DNA from: Actinomadura madurae
GTDB taxonomy: Bacteria > Actinomycetota > Actinomycetes > Streptosporangiales > Streptosporangiaceae
Reading direction: 5' to 3'
Assembly (NCBI RefSeq): GCF_900115095.1
Contig: NZ_FOVH01000023.1
Span: 85,098-149,097 of the forward strand
Length of the DNA stretch: 64,000 bases
The notes below the pieces were generated by a model. That model did not search any database, was not told the DNA's origin, and saw only the letters and a program-made list of their open reading frames with translations. Made by a program: the position numbers and the translations under genes. This document shows, in pieces, positions 1 to 6,845 of the stretch. How positions within the stretch are numbered: the stretch's first letter is position 1; each line of letters opens with the position of its first letter.

Positions 1-114
1 CAGCCCGGTCAGCGTCCGCAGCTGCGGGGCGGTCAGCGGGCCGCGCTCCAGCAGCAGGTCAAGCGCGAGCCGGTCGTTGATCGCGCGGGCCATCGTGGGG
101 TCGGCGGTCTGCAC
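1..114 (-). CDS. ROK-family transcriptional regulator, N-terminal fragment
   Basis: Only the first 38 codons lie in the window; the gene runs off the left edge. The GTG start at 114 opens a frame with a winged helix-turn-helix pattern typical of ROK/NagC-type repressors: an Asn-containing helix, then a run ending LLLERGPLTAPQLRTLTGL, which is the usual recognition-helix lead-in. It is divergent from the MFS transporter at 189, a common arrangement in which such a repressor controls a sugar or small-molecule transporter. The ligand cannot be seen. A MarR-like helix-turn-helix protein is the main alternative. Confidence 0.65.
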   Translation of the reverse strand, partial: MQTADPTMARAINDRLALDLLLERGPLTAPQLRTLTGL

Positions 115-129
115 GGCCCCATGGTAGTA

Positions 130-174
130 GGCAGGGAGCCTGCCTGATCCCCTTTTCATCAGGAAGCCTGCCTG
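130..174. promoter_or_regulatory. Repeat-rich divergent operator between regulator and transporter
   Basis: The 74-bp gap holds two direct copies of AGCCTGCCTG (137-146 and 165-174), 28 bp apart. It also holds two inverted repeats: GGCAGG/CCTGCC (130-144) and CCTGAT/ATCAGG (143-163) around a T-rich centre. This density of repeats between divergent genes suggests the operator for the ROK-type regulator. No clear -10/-35 pair could be assigned. Confidence 0.45.
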
Positions 175-188
175 TTAGTTTCTGCGCC

Positions 189-1379
189 ATGACCTCTCGG
201 CCTTCGCGTGAGCATCGCGCCATCGCGATCGTGTTCGTCCTGCACGGCGCCGTCGCGGGCACCCTGGCGACCCGCATCCCGTGGATCCAGGACCGGCTCG
301 ACCTGTCCCCCACCATTCTCGGCTTCGCCTTGCTCTGCCCCTCCATCGGCGCCTTCGGCGCGATGCCGACCGCGAGCCGGCTCGCGCACCGGATCGGCGA
401 GCGCCGGGCCACCCGCCTGCTGATCGCGGCGTGGTGCGCGGCCGTGGCGCTCCCCGCCCTCGCCCCGGCGCCGGCCTTCCTGTTCGCCGCGATGCTGCTG
501 TTCGGCGCCGCGGCCGGGATGTCCGACGTGGTCATGAACGGGCACGCGGTGTCGGTGGAGCGGCATCTGCGGCGGCCGATCATGTCCGGCCTGCACGGCC
601 TGTGGTGCGTCGGCAGCCTCGGGGCCGGCGGGGCCGGCGTCCTCGCCGCGCACGCCGGCGTGGACGCGCGGCTGCACCTCGGGCTCGTCGCGGCCGTGCT
701 GGTGGCCGCGGGCGCCGTGGCGGGACGGGGTCTGCTGCGCGTCCGGCCGTCCGCCTCCGCTCCGGCCCCGCGCCGGTTCGCACTGCCCACGAGGGCCGTC
801 CTCGCCATCGGCGTCGTCGGCTTCTGCGCGACGTTCGCCGAGGGCGCGAGCGCGGACTGGGCGGCCGTCTACCTGACCGAGGTGGCGGGCGCGGGGCCGG
901 GATCGGCCGCCGCGAGCTACACGATCTTCATGTCGTGCATGGCGGCCACCCGCCTGGCCGGCGACCGGCTGGTGCGGCGGTTCGGGCCGGTGCGGACCGT
1001 CCGGTACGGGGGCGTGGTGGCGGTGCTGGGCGGCGTGCTCGTCGTGGCGTCCCGCGCGCCGTGGCCCGCCATCGCGGGCTTCGCGCTGCTCGGCATCGGG
1101 GTGGCGACGACGCTGCCGCTGGTGTTCGCGGCGGCGGGCGACGCCGGCGCGACGCCCGGGGAGGGCGTGGCGGAGGTCGCGACGATCACCTACCTGTCGG
1201 GGCTCACCGCGCCCGCCGTGACCGGCTGGACGGCCGGCGCGCTGTCCTATCCGGCCGCGTTCGCGCTGATCACGTGCGTGGCCGGGGTGATGTCGGTGAC
1301 CGCCGGCGCGCTCGCCCCGCGCGGCGGCGACCCGAAGGCCCCGGCGCCGGAGCCGTCCGGCGACGTCGTGCGCCGGTGA
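189..1379 (+). CDS. MFS transporter
   Basis: A 396-residue integral membrane protein with about 12 hydrophobic segments, a basic loop between the early helices (HRIGERRATR near residue 64) and a second half that repeats the pattern (RRFGPVRTVR near residue 260). This matches the major facilitator superfamily, in the branch that includes E. coli YbjJ-like proteins. It starts at the ATG at 189, directly after the repeat-rich operator, and is probably controlled by the divergent ROK-type regulator. The substrate and direction of transport are not evident. It ends before a strong hairpin at 1410. Confidence 0.85.
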   Translation: MTSRPSREHRAIAIVFVLHGAVAGTLATRIPWIQDRLDLSPTILGFALLCPSIGAFGAMPTASRLAHRIGERRATRLLIAAWCAAVALPALAPAPAFLFAAMLLFGAAAGMSDVVMNGHAVSVERHLRRPIMSGLHGLWCVGSLGAGGAGVLAAHAGVDARLHLGLVAAVLVAAGAVAGRGLLRVRPSASAPAPRRFALPTRAVLAIGVVGFCATFAEGASADWAAVYLTEVAGAGPGSAAASYTIFMSCMAATRLAGDRLVRRFGPVRTVRYGGVVAVLGGVLVVASRAPWPAIAGFALLGIGVATTLPLVFAAAGDAGATPGEGVAEVATITYLSGLTAPAVTGWTAGALSYPAAFALITCVAGVMSVTAGALAPRGGDPKAPAPEPSGDVVRR

Positions 1380-1409
1380 CCGGGGCGCCCGGCCCGCGAG
1401 CACGCGAAA

Positions 1410-1436
1410 GGCCGGGGACGGCGAGCGTCCCCGGCC
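1410..1436. terminator. Bidirectional terminator hairpin
   Basis: Perfect 11-bp stem GGCCGGGGACG/CGTCCCCGGCC with a 5-base loop, placed between the convergent MFS gene (ends 1379) and cold-shock gene (ends 1461). There is no T-tract, as is common in actinomycetes. Confidence 0.7.
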
Positions 1437-1460
1437 CTCGGTGCGCTGATTCCGCCGCGG

Positions 1461-1664
1461 TTAGAGCGGGGAGACGTTCTCGGCCTGCGGACCCTTCTGG
1501 CCCTGCGTGATCTCGAACGCGACGCGCTGGTTCTCGTCAAGGCTGCGGTAGCCGTTGGTGGCGATCGCCGAGTAGTGGACGAACACGTCCGGGCCGCCGC
1601 CGTCGGGCGCGATGAACCCGAAGCCCTTTTCGGAGTTGAACCACTTCACGGTGCCTTCGGCCAT
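1461..1664 (-). CDS. Cold-shock protein (CspA family)
   Basis: A 67-residue single cold-shock domain, the usual length. It carries the RNP1-type motif KGFGFI and the RNP2-type motif VFVHYSAI, and starts MAEGTVKWFNSEKGFGFI. It should bind single-stranded RNA/DNA in the cytoplasm as an RNA chaperone. The ATG at 1664 is preceded by a strong ribosome binding site (GGAAGGAAAG), which excludes the longer frame starting upstream. The leader contains a strong hairpin (1690-1713). It lies 187 bp downstream of the kynurenine operon on the same strand, so some read-through is possible. Confidence 0.95.
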   Translation of the reverse strand: MAEGTVKWFNSEKGFGFIAPDGGGPDVFVHYSAIATNGYRSLDENQRVAFEITQGQKGPQAENVSPL

Positions 1665-1689
1665 GATCTTTCCTTCCGGATGGACGTCA

Positions 1690-1713
1690 CCGGCCCGCCG
1701 GTCGGCGGGCCGG
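1690..1713 (-). promoter_or_regulatory. Hairpin in cold-shock gene leader
   Basis: Arms CCGGCCCGCCG and CGGCGGGCCGG are perfectly complementary and separated by two bases. The element ends 26 bp before the cold-shock start codon and lies downstream of the kynureninase stop. It could be a leader structure controlling the cold-shock message or a terminator for the upstream operon. No T-tract follows it. Confidence 0.5.
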
Positions 1714-1851
1714 GCTGCAGCGGACTCCCTCACGCCCGCCGGTCACCCGGAGAAAACGCTTCGAGACTGCCTGGCTCCCGGCCGCGGCCGGACGCCATCG
1801 TGCAACACACCGAACCTACCCGATGCGGCCCGGGTTGGGGGAACCGACACC

Positions 1852-3102
1852 CTACGCAAGATCGGCGAGTGCCGCTGCGGCCCGGTGGCAGTCGTGGAAG
1901 GTGCAGTACAGCGGGACGGGCGCGAGCCGGACGATATCGGGCTCGCGGGCGTCGGCGATCACCCCGTGCCGGTCGGCGAGCGCGCGGACGAGGCCGCCCG
2001 CGCCGGCCACCCGCAGCGAGAGCTGGGCGCCCCGGGCCGCCGGATCGGCCGGCGTGATGGTCTCCAGGCCGGCCGCGCGCAGCCGGGACGCCAGGTAGCC
2101 GGTGAGGCGCTCGCTCTTGCCGCGCAGCGCCTCCATCCCGACCCGGTCGAAGATCTCCAGGGACGCCAGGACGGGCGCCAGCGCCATGATCGGCGGGTTG
2201 GACAGCTGCCAGGCGTCGGCGGACGCCGGCGGCGCGATGCCGGGGTCCATCCGGAACCGCACCGCCGGGTCGGTACCCCACCAGCCCTGCAGCTTCGGCA
2301 CCGAGGCGTCCCGGACGTGCCGCTCGTGGACGAAGCATCCGGCGACCGCGCCCGGCCCGCCGTTGAGGTACTTGTAGGTGCACCACGCGGCGAAGTCGGC
2401 GTCCCAGTCGTGCAGCCGGAGGGGGACGTTCCCGGCGGCGTGCGCGAGGTCCCAGCCGACGACGGCGCCGGCGGCCCGGCCCGCCTTGGTGATCGCCGCC
2501 ATGTCCATGAGCTGGCCGGTCAGGTAGTTGACGCCGCCGAGCAGGACCAGCGCGATCGTGTCGCCCTCGCGTTCGAGACGGGCGAGGACGTCCTCGGTGC
2601 GCAGGTTGTCCTCGCCGTCGCGGGGCCTCAGCCGCACGACCGTCGCGTCCGGGTCCAGCCCGTGGTGGACGGCCTGGCTGGCGACCGCGTACGAGTCGGA
2701 CGGGAACGCGGTGTCCTCGATGACGATGCGGGTCCGCCTCCCGGCGGGCCGGTAGAAGCTCGCCATCAGCAGGTGCAGGTTGACGGTCAGCGAGTTCATC
2801 GCGACGACCTCGTGCGGCCGCGCGCCGACGAGCCGGGCCGCGGGTTCGCGGAGCAGCTCGTGGTAGTCCACCCACGGGCGGCGCCCCCGCGTGTGCGCCT
2901 CGACGGCGAGCCGCGCCCAGTCGTCCAGCTCCTCGCGGAGCCGTCCGGCCACGCTCCGCGGCTGGAGGCCGAGAGAGTTGCCGGCGAAGTAGGCGGCCTC
3001 CTCGTAGGTCCCGCCGGGCGCCGGCGGGACGAGGAACTCGCCGCGCAGCGTGGGCAGCGGGTCGGTCTCGTCGAGCCGCCGGGCCTCGTCCTCGTCGCTC
3101 AC
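1852..3102 (-). CDS. kynU: Kynureninase
   Basis: A 416-residue PLP enzyme, the normal family length. It should cleave kynurenine or 3-hydroxykynurenine to (3-hydroxy)anthranilate and alanine. The aspartate-centred motif GWDLAHAAGN and the PLP-lysine motif WCTYKYLNGGPG are both intact; NSLTVNLH and WQLSNPP are further kynureninase signatures. The GTG start at 3102 follows the ribosome binding site AGGAAGG, which lies inside the end of the ACMS decarboxylase gene, so the two are co-transcribed. It is the last gene of the operon. The preceding 3-hydroxyanthranilate genes suggest 3-hydroxykynurenine as the physiological substrate, although no kynurenine 3-monooxygenase is in the window. Confidence 0.95.
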   Translation of the reverse strand: MSDEDEARRLDETDPLPTLRGEFLVPPAPGGTYEEAAYFAGNSLGLQPRSVAGRLREELDDWARLAVEAHTRGRRPWVDYHELLREPAARLVGARPHEVVAMNSLTVNLHLLMASFYRPAGRRTRIVIEDTAFPSDSYAVASQAVHHGLDPDATVVRLRPRDGEDNLRTEDVLARLEREGDTIALVLLGGVNYLTGQLMDMAAITKAGRAAGAVVGWDLAHAAGNVPLRLHDWDADFAAWCTYKYLNGGPGAVAGCFVHERHVRDASVPKLQGWWGTDPAVRFRMDPGIAPPASADAWQLSNPPIMALAPVLASLEIFDRVGMEALRGKSERLTGYLASRLRAAGLETITPADPAARGAQLSLRVAGAGGLVRALADRHGVIADAREPDIVRLAPVPLYCTFHDCHRAAAALADLA

Positions 3103-3113
3103 TGCGTCCTTCC

Positions 3114-4193
3114 TCACGGTGCGGTCCCGGCCACGGCCGGGTCCGCCGCGGCGGGGGCGGGCACGTCCGGCCGGGCGAAGAACGCCTGGGCGTTGCCGCC
3201 GAGGAGCCGCGCGCGGCCGGTGCCGTCCAGCCCGGGGCAGGCCCGGATCGCCGCGCCCGGCACCTCCTCGCCGAGCGGGAACGGGTAGTCGGTGCCGAGC
3301 ATCACCCGGTCGGTGCCCATGACGTCGACGAGCAGCCGGAGCGCCCGCGGATCGAACACGGCCGAGTCGACGTGGAAGCGGCCGACGTACTCCGACGGCG
3401 GGCGCGGCGAGTCGGCGCGGACGATGTCGCGCCGGCGCCAGGCGTTGTCGGCCCGGCCGAGCAGGAACGCGAAGCTCCCGCCGCCGTGGCAGAAGCACAG
3501 CCGCAGCGACTCCGGGATGCGCTCGAACGCGCCGGACAGCATCAGCCCGAGGATGCTCAGCTGCGTCTCGGCGGGCATCCCGGACAGCCACGGCAGCATG
3601 TGGCCGCGCATCCGGTCGGCGCCGAGCATGTCCCAGGGGTGCGCCAGGACGGGCAGCCCGATCCGGGCGCAGTGCGCGAGGAACGCGGTGATCCCGTCGT
3701 CGTCGAGGTTGCGGGCGCCGACGTGGGTGCCGATGTGGACGCCGCGGTGCCCGGCCGCGGCGGCGCGGGTCGCGACGTCGCAGGCGAGGGCGGTGTCCTG
3801 GAGCGGGACCTGGCACAGCGGGAGCAGGCGGTCCGGCGCGTGCGCGCAGAGCGCCAGGATCCGCTCGTTGACCAGGTCGCACCAGTCGGCGGCGCGGGCC
3901 GGGGCGGCCGCGTAGCCGAACATCAGCGGGGTGGACGAGACGGCCTGCACGTCGACGCCGGCGGCGTCCATGTCGGCGACACGGCGCGCGGGGTCCCAGA
4001 GCGCCTCTTCGACGGGGCGGTACTCGTCGTCCCCGCTCATCATCATGCCGGTGCCGCCGCCGTCGACGCGCAGCCACGGCGCTCCCGCGCCGCCGAGCAC
4101 GCGTCCCTCCTCCCGCGTGATGCGCGGGAAGGCATGGGCGTGGACGTCGACGACCCGCACCGGACCGCCATCGGGCACGGCGTGCTCAGACAC
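3114..4193 (-). CDS. nbaD: 2-amino-3-carboxymuconate-6-semialdehyde decarboxylase (ACMSD)
   Basis: A 359-residue amidohydrolase-fold metal enzyme that decarboxylates ACMS, the ring-opened product of 3-hydroxyanthranilate, and so keeps it from cyclising to quinolinate. The metal ligands are visible: HAH in DVHAHAFP near residue 17, HIGTHVG, LAHPWDM, the catalytic-histidine region CFCHGGGSFAFLLGR and the aspartate in GTDYPFPLGE. The GTG start at 4193 overlaps the stop of the dioxygenase gene by 8 bp, indicating translational coupling. The C-terminus has an Ala/Pro-rich tail of about 20 residues beyond the usual end. Confidence 0.93.
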   Translation of the reverse strand: MSEHAVPDGGPVRVVDVHAHAFPRITREEGRVLGGAGAPWLRVDGGGTGMMMSGDDEYRPVEEALWDPARRVADMDAAGVDVQAVSSTPLMFGYAAAPARAADWCDLVNERILALCAHAPDRLLPLCQVPLQDTALACDVATRAAAAGHRGVHIGTHVGARNLDDDGITAFLAHCARIGLPVLAHPWDMLGADRMRGHMLPWLSGMPAETQLSILGLMLSGAFERIPESLRLCFCHGGGSFAFLLGRADNAWRRRDIVRADSPRPPSEYVGRFHVDSAVFDPRALRLLVDVMGTDRVMLGTDYPFPLGEEVPGAAIRACPGLDGTGRARLLGGNAQAFFARPDVPAPAAADPAVAGTAP

Positions 4194-4758
4194 GGGGCGC
4201 CGTGGTCGGGGTCATCGTCTGCGGCCACTTCTTGCCCGGGTGGATCGCGCCGCATTTGGGGCACTTGCGGTCGCTGCCGTAGAAGCCCTCGAACGCGGGC
4301 GGCAGGTCGTCCACGATCGAGCGGACCTGCAGTTCGGCGCGGTGGACGAGGTGGTGGCACTCGGTGCAGTACCACTCGAACGCCTCCTTCGTCCCTTCGG
4401 GGCGCGGGATCTCCACGACGAGGCCGATGGACCCGGCCTCGGGCCGCTGCGGCGAGTGCCGGACGTGCGGCGGCAGCAGGAAGACGTCGCCCTCGTTGAT
4501 CTGCAGGTCGGTGGGCGGGCGGCCCTCCTCCTCCATGACGCGCAGCACCATGTTGCCCTTGAGCTGGTAGAAGAACTCCTCGATCGGGTCGTCGTGGAAG
4601 TCGGTGCGCTGGTTCGGGCCGCCGACCACCATGATGATCAGCCCGGCCTCGTCGAACACCTGGACGTTGCCGACCGGCGGCTTCAGCAGGTCGCGGTGTT
4701 CGTCGATCCAGGCCTCGAAATTGAAGGGGCGCCCGTACGAGAGCTGCGGCAGGGTCAT
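4186..4758 (-). CDS. nbaC: 3-hydroxyanthranilate 3,4-dioxygenase
   Basis: A 190-residue cupin dioxygenase that opens the ring of 3-hydroxyanthranilate to give ACMS. The Fe(II) site residues are present (His55, Glu61, His98 by my count), as is the substrate arginine (Arg51) in the block GGPNQRTDFHDDPIEEFFYQ. The C-terminus keeps the second, rubredoxin-like metal site of bacterial enzymes: Cys131-x2-Cys134 and Cys166-x2-Cys169. Its ATG overlaps the stop of the RidA-type gene (ATGA, 4755-4758), and its own stop overlaps the decarboxylase start. Confidence 0.95.
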   Translation of the reverse strand: MTLPQLSYGRPFNFEAWIDEHRDLLKPPVGNVQVFDEAGLIIMVVGGPNQRTDFHDDPIEEFFYQLKGNMVLRVMEEEGRPPTDLQINEGDVFLLPPHVRHSPQRPEAGSIGLVVEIPRPEGTKEAFEWYCTECHHLVHRAELQVRSIVDDLPPAFEGFYGSDRKCPKCGAIHPGKKWPQTMTPTTAPRV

Positions 4759-5198
4759 GCTCCGGCCTCCTCACCGGTCGACGTTCCGAGGGGCATGTGC
4801 GCGACGCACGACATCTCGACGAGCAGATGCGGGTGCGGGAGTTGGTGGACGGCCACGGTCGTGCGGGCGGGACCGGTCTCGTCGAAGTACTCGCCGTAGA
4901 CCTCGTTGTAGCCTCCGAAGTCGTTCATGCTCACCAGGTAGGCGGTGACGTTCACGACGTCGGACAGCCCGCCGCCGGCGGCCTCCAGCAGGTCCCGGAT
5001 GTTCCCGATGACGGCGCGGGTCTGCTCCCGGATGTCGAGGTCGGTGACCCCCATCGGGTCGGCGCGCGCGCCGGCGAACGTGCCGTCGGGGCGGCGCGAG
5101 CTCGTCCCGGACACGAACACGAAGTCGCCCGCCCGCCGCACGTGCGGGAACCGGCCGCGCGGCCGGGCCTTGCCCTCGACGAGAATCGCGTCACCCAT
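4755..5198 (-). CDS. nbaF: RidA-family 2-aminomuconate deaminase
   Basis: A 147-residue RidA/YjgF-family protein (from the ATG at 5198) with the conserved blocks FVFVSGTSSR, VVNVTAYLVSM and the substrate-binding arginine in GPARTTVAV. In this operon it is best read as the enzyme that removes ammonia from 2-aminomuconate to give 4-oxalocrotonate. The start is uncertain. The same frame continues upstream through two 54-bp repeats to an ATG at 5306 that overlaps the stop of the preceding gene (TGATG). If that start is used, the protein gains 36 residues made of an 18-residue repeat beginning MSEANRGVRGVGPP. I chose 5198 because the family begins there, but no ribosome binding site distinguishes the starts. 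Confidence 0.87.
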   Translation of the reverse strand: MGDAILVEGKARPRGRFPHVRRAGDFVFVSGTSSRRPDGTFAGARADPMGVTDLDIREQTRAVIGNIRDLLEAAGGGLSDVVNVTAYLVSMNDFGGYNEVYGEYFDETGPARTTVAVHQLPHPHLLVEMSCVAHMPLGTSTGEEAGA

Positions 5199-5306
5199 CC
5201 CAGTCCCCCGCGGGGGGCCGACCCCCCGCACCCCCCGGTTCGCTTCGCTCATCCCTGTCCCCTGCGGGGGGCCGACCCCCCGCACCCCCCGGTTCGCTTC
5301 GCTCAT
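5199..5306 (-). repeat. Two tandem 54-bp palindromic repeats, in frame with nbaF
   Basis: Two near-identical 54-bp copies (5199-5252 and 5253-5306) separate the decarboxylase and deaminase genes. Each contains an inverted GC core on the minus strand (GCGGGGGG-TCGG-CCCCCCGC) preceded by AGCGAAGCGAACC. The copies differ at two or three bases. Because 54 is a multiple of three and each copy begins with ATG and has no stop, the repeats keep the deaminase frame open. The unit resembles the intergenic palindromic units scattered through actinomycete genomes, which is an inference from memory. Confidence 0.85.
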
Positions 5307-6049
5307 CAGGTGGTGACCTCCGCACTTCCGAGGCCCGCGCCGGTGACGCGGACGTGGGCGTCCTTCGGCAGCGGGACGGCGGCCGTCGCGGCGCCGGCGA
5401 GGACGATCCAGCCGGGTTCGAGCGCCATCCCGGCGCCGAGCGCGAGCCGCGCCGCCGCCCGCAGCGACCGCGCCGGGTCGCCGAGGATCGCGGCGGACGA
5501 GCCCGTCTGGACGGGGCGCCCGTCGATCTCCATGAGCAGCCCGGCGTTGGACACGTCGCGGGGCGGGTGCCAGGCCCCGAACCCGAACCGGGCCGCCGAC
5601 GCGTTGTCGGCGACGACGTCCGGGAGCGTGAACTCGAAGCCGGTGTAGCGGGAGTCGAGCACCTCGAACCCGACCGCGACCCCGGCGACGGCGGACTCGA
5701 CCTCGGCGGCGGAGCGGACCTCCCGCCCGATCAGGTAGGCGATCTCGGGCTCGATCCGGGGATGGATGAGGCGCGACACGTCCACCGACGACTCGGCCGT
5801 CATCCGGTCGGTGAGCAGGCCCCAGATGACGTCGTCCACGCCCATCTGGACCATCTTGGCGCGGCTGGTGAAGCCCATCTTCACCCCGGCGAGGCGCTCG
5901 CCCCGCCGGAGCCGCAGGTCGATGCCGGCGCGCTGCACCGCGTAGGCGGTCGCGACGTCGAGCGGCGTCCTCGCGGTGAGCTTCGGGATCGCCCTCACGT
6001 CACGGGCGGCCTCGTCCAGCGTCGCGGCCAGCGCGTGCACGTCCGCCAT
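5306..6049 (-). CDS. nbaG: 4-oxalocrotonate decarboxylase
   Basis: A 247-residue member of the oxopentenoate hydratase/decarboxylase family. It resembles the decarboxylase branch (DmpH/XylI) rather than the hydratase: KMGFTSRAKMVQMGVDDVIW, DSRYTGFEF and VVADNASAARF. It would convert 4-oxalocrotonate to 2-oxopent-4-enoate and CO2, normally in a complex with the hydratase. The metal-binding acidic pair is in HPRIEPEIAYL. Its ATG at 6049 shares one base with the stop of the hydratase gene, fitting coupled synthesis of the two partner subunits. Confidence 0.9.
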   Translation of the reverse strand: MADVHALAATLDEAARDVRAIPKLTARTPLDVATAYAVQRAGIDLRLRRGERLAGVKMGFTSRAKMVQMGVDDVIWGLLTDRMTAESSVDVSRLIHPRIEPEIAYLIGREVRSAAEVESAVAGVAVGFEVLDSRYTGFEFTLPDVVADNASAARFGFGAWHPPRDVSNAGLLMEIDGRPVQTGSSAAILGDPARSLRAAARLALGAGMALEPGWIVLAGAATAAVPLPKDAHVRVTGAGLGSAEVTT

Positions 6050-6834
6050 CACGAGTCCTCCTTGCCGAACGCGACGCGGACGTCGCCGAGCCCGTCGATG
6101 CGCGCCTCGAACACGTCGCCGGGGGCGGCCGGGACCACGGGGCCGAGCGCGCCGGTCAGCACGGTGTCGCCGGCGCGCAGCGGGCGGCCGACCTCGGCGA
6201 GGGTGTCGGCGAGCCACAGCGCCGCGTTCAGCGGATGGCCGAGGCAGGCGGCGCCGTTGCCGGTGGAGACCTGCTCGCCGCGCCGCTCCATCACCATCCC
6301 GCACAGCCGCAGGTCGACGCCGGTGAGCGGGACGGGGCGGTTGCCGAGGACGTACATGCCGGAGGAGGCGTTGTCGGCGACGGTGTCGGCGAGCGTGATG
6401 TCCCAGTCGCGGACGCGGCTGCCGACCACCTCGATGGCGGGCAGCGCGAACGCGGTCGCGCGGATCACGTCGGCGACGGTGTGCCGTTCGTGGGTCAGGT
6501 CCCGGTCGAGCACCAGCGCGACCTCGGCCTCGGCGCGCGGCTGCAGGACGGCGCCGGCGGGGATCTCCTCCCCGTCCGGAACGGCCATGTCGGCGAACAG
6601 CATGCCGAAGTCCGGGCTGTCCACCCCGATCTGCCGCTGCACCGCCCGCGACGTGAGGCCGATCTTGCGTCCGGCGAGGCGGCGGCCCTGTCCGAGCCAG
6701 CGTTCGGTGAGCCGGTCCTGGACGGCGTAGGCGTCGCCCGCGGCCGTGATCAGGTCGCGGACGGGCGCGCACGGGGTGCCGGTCGCGTAGGCGCCGAGGA
6801 GCCGGTCGGCGGCGGCGTCGATGTCGGTGGTCAC
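6049..6834 (-). CDS. nbaH: 2-oxopent-4-enoate hydratase
   Basis: A 261-residue protein of the same fold as its neighbour but with hydratase-branch (DmpE-like) signatures: RKIGLTSRAVQRQIGVDSPD, SRVRDWDI and DTVADNASSGMYVLGN. The metal-binding acidic motif is PRAEAEVALVL. It hydrates 2-oxopent-4-enoate to 4-hydroxy-2-oxovalerate. The GTG at 6834 lies 11 bp after the stop of the aldehyde dehydrogenase gene. The expected next enzymes, the aldolase and acetaldehyde dehydrogenase, are not in this operon and must be supplied from elsewhere. Confidence 0.9.
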   Translation of the reverse strand: MTTDIDAAADRLLGAYATGTPCAPVRDLITAAGDAYAVQDRLTERWLGQGRRLAGRKIGLTSRAVQRQIGVDSPDFGMLFADMAVPDGEEIPAGAVLQPRAEAEVALVLDRDLTHERHTVADVIRATAFALPAIEVVGSRVRDWDITLADTVADNASSGMYVLGNRPVPLTGVDLRLCGMVMERRGEQVSTGNGAACLGHPLNAALWLADTLAEVGRPLRAGDTVLTGALGPVVPAAPGDVFEARIDGLGDVRVAFGKEDS

Positions 6835-6845
6835 GGGGCTCGCTC

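Noticed and set aside
4755..5198. RidA-family protein as a general reactive-intermediate deaminase
   Set aside because: The position between decarboxylase and dioxygenase genes of the same pathway, with a start overlap with the latter, favours the dedicated 2-aminomuconate deaminase role.
5199..5306. Tandem repeats considered as a CRISPR array
   Set aside because: Two adjacent copies without spacers, and no cas genes in the window.
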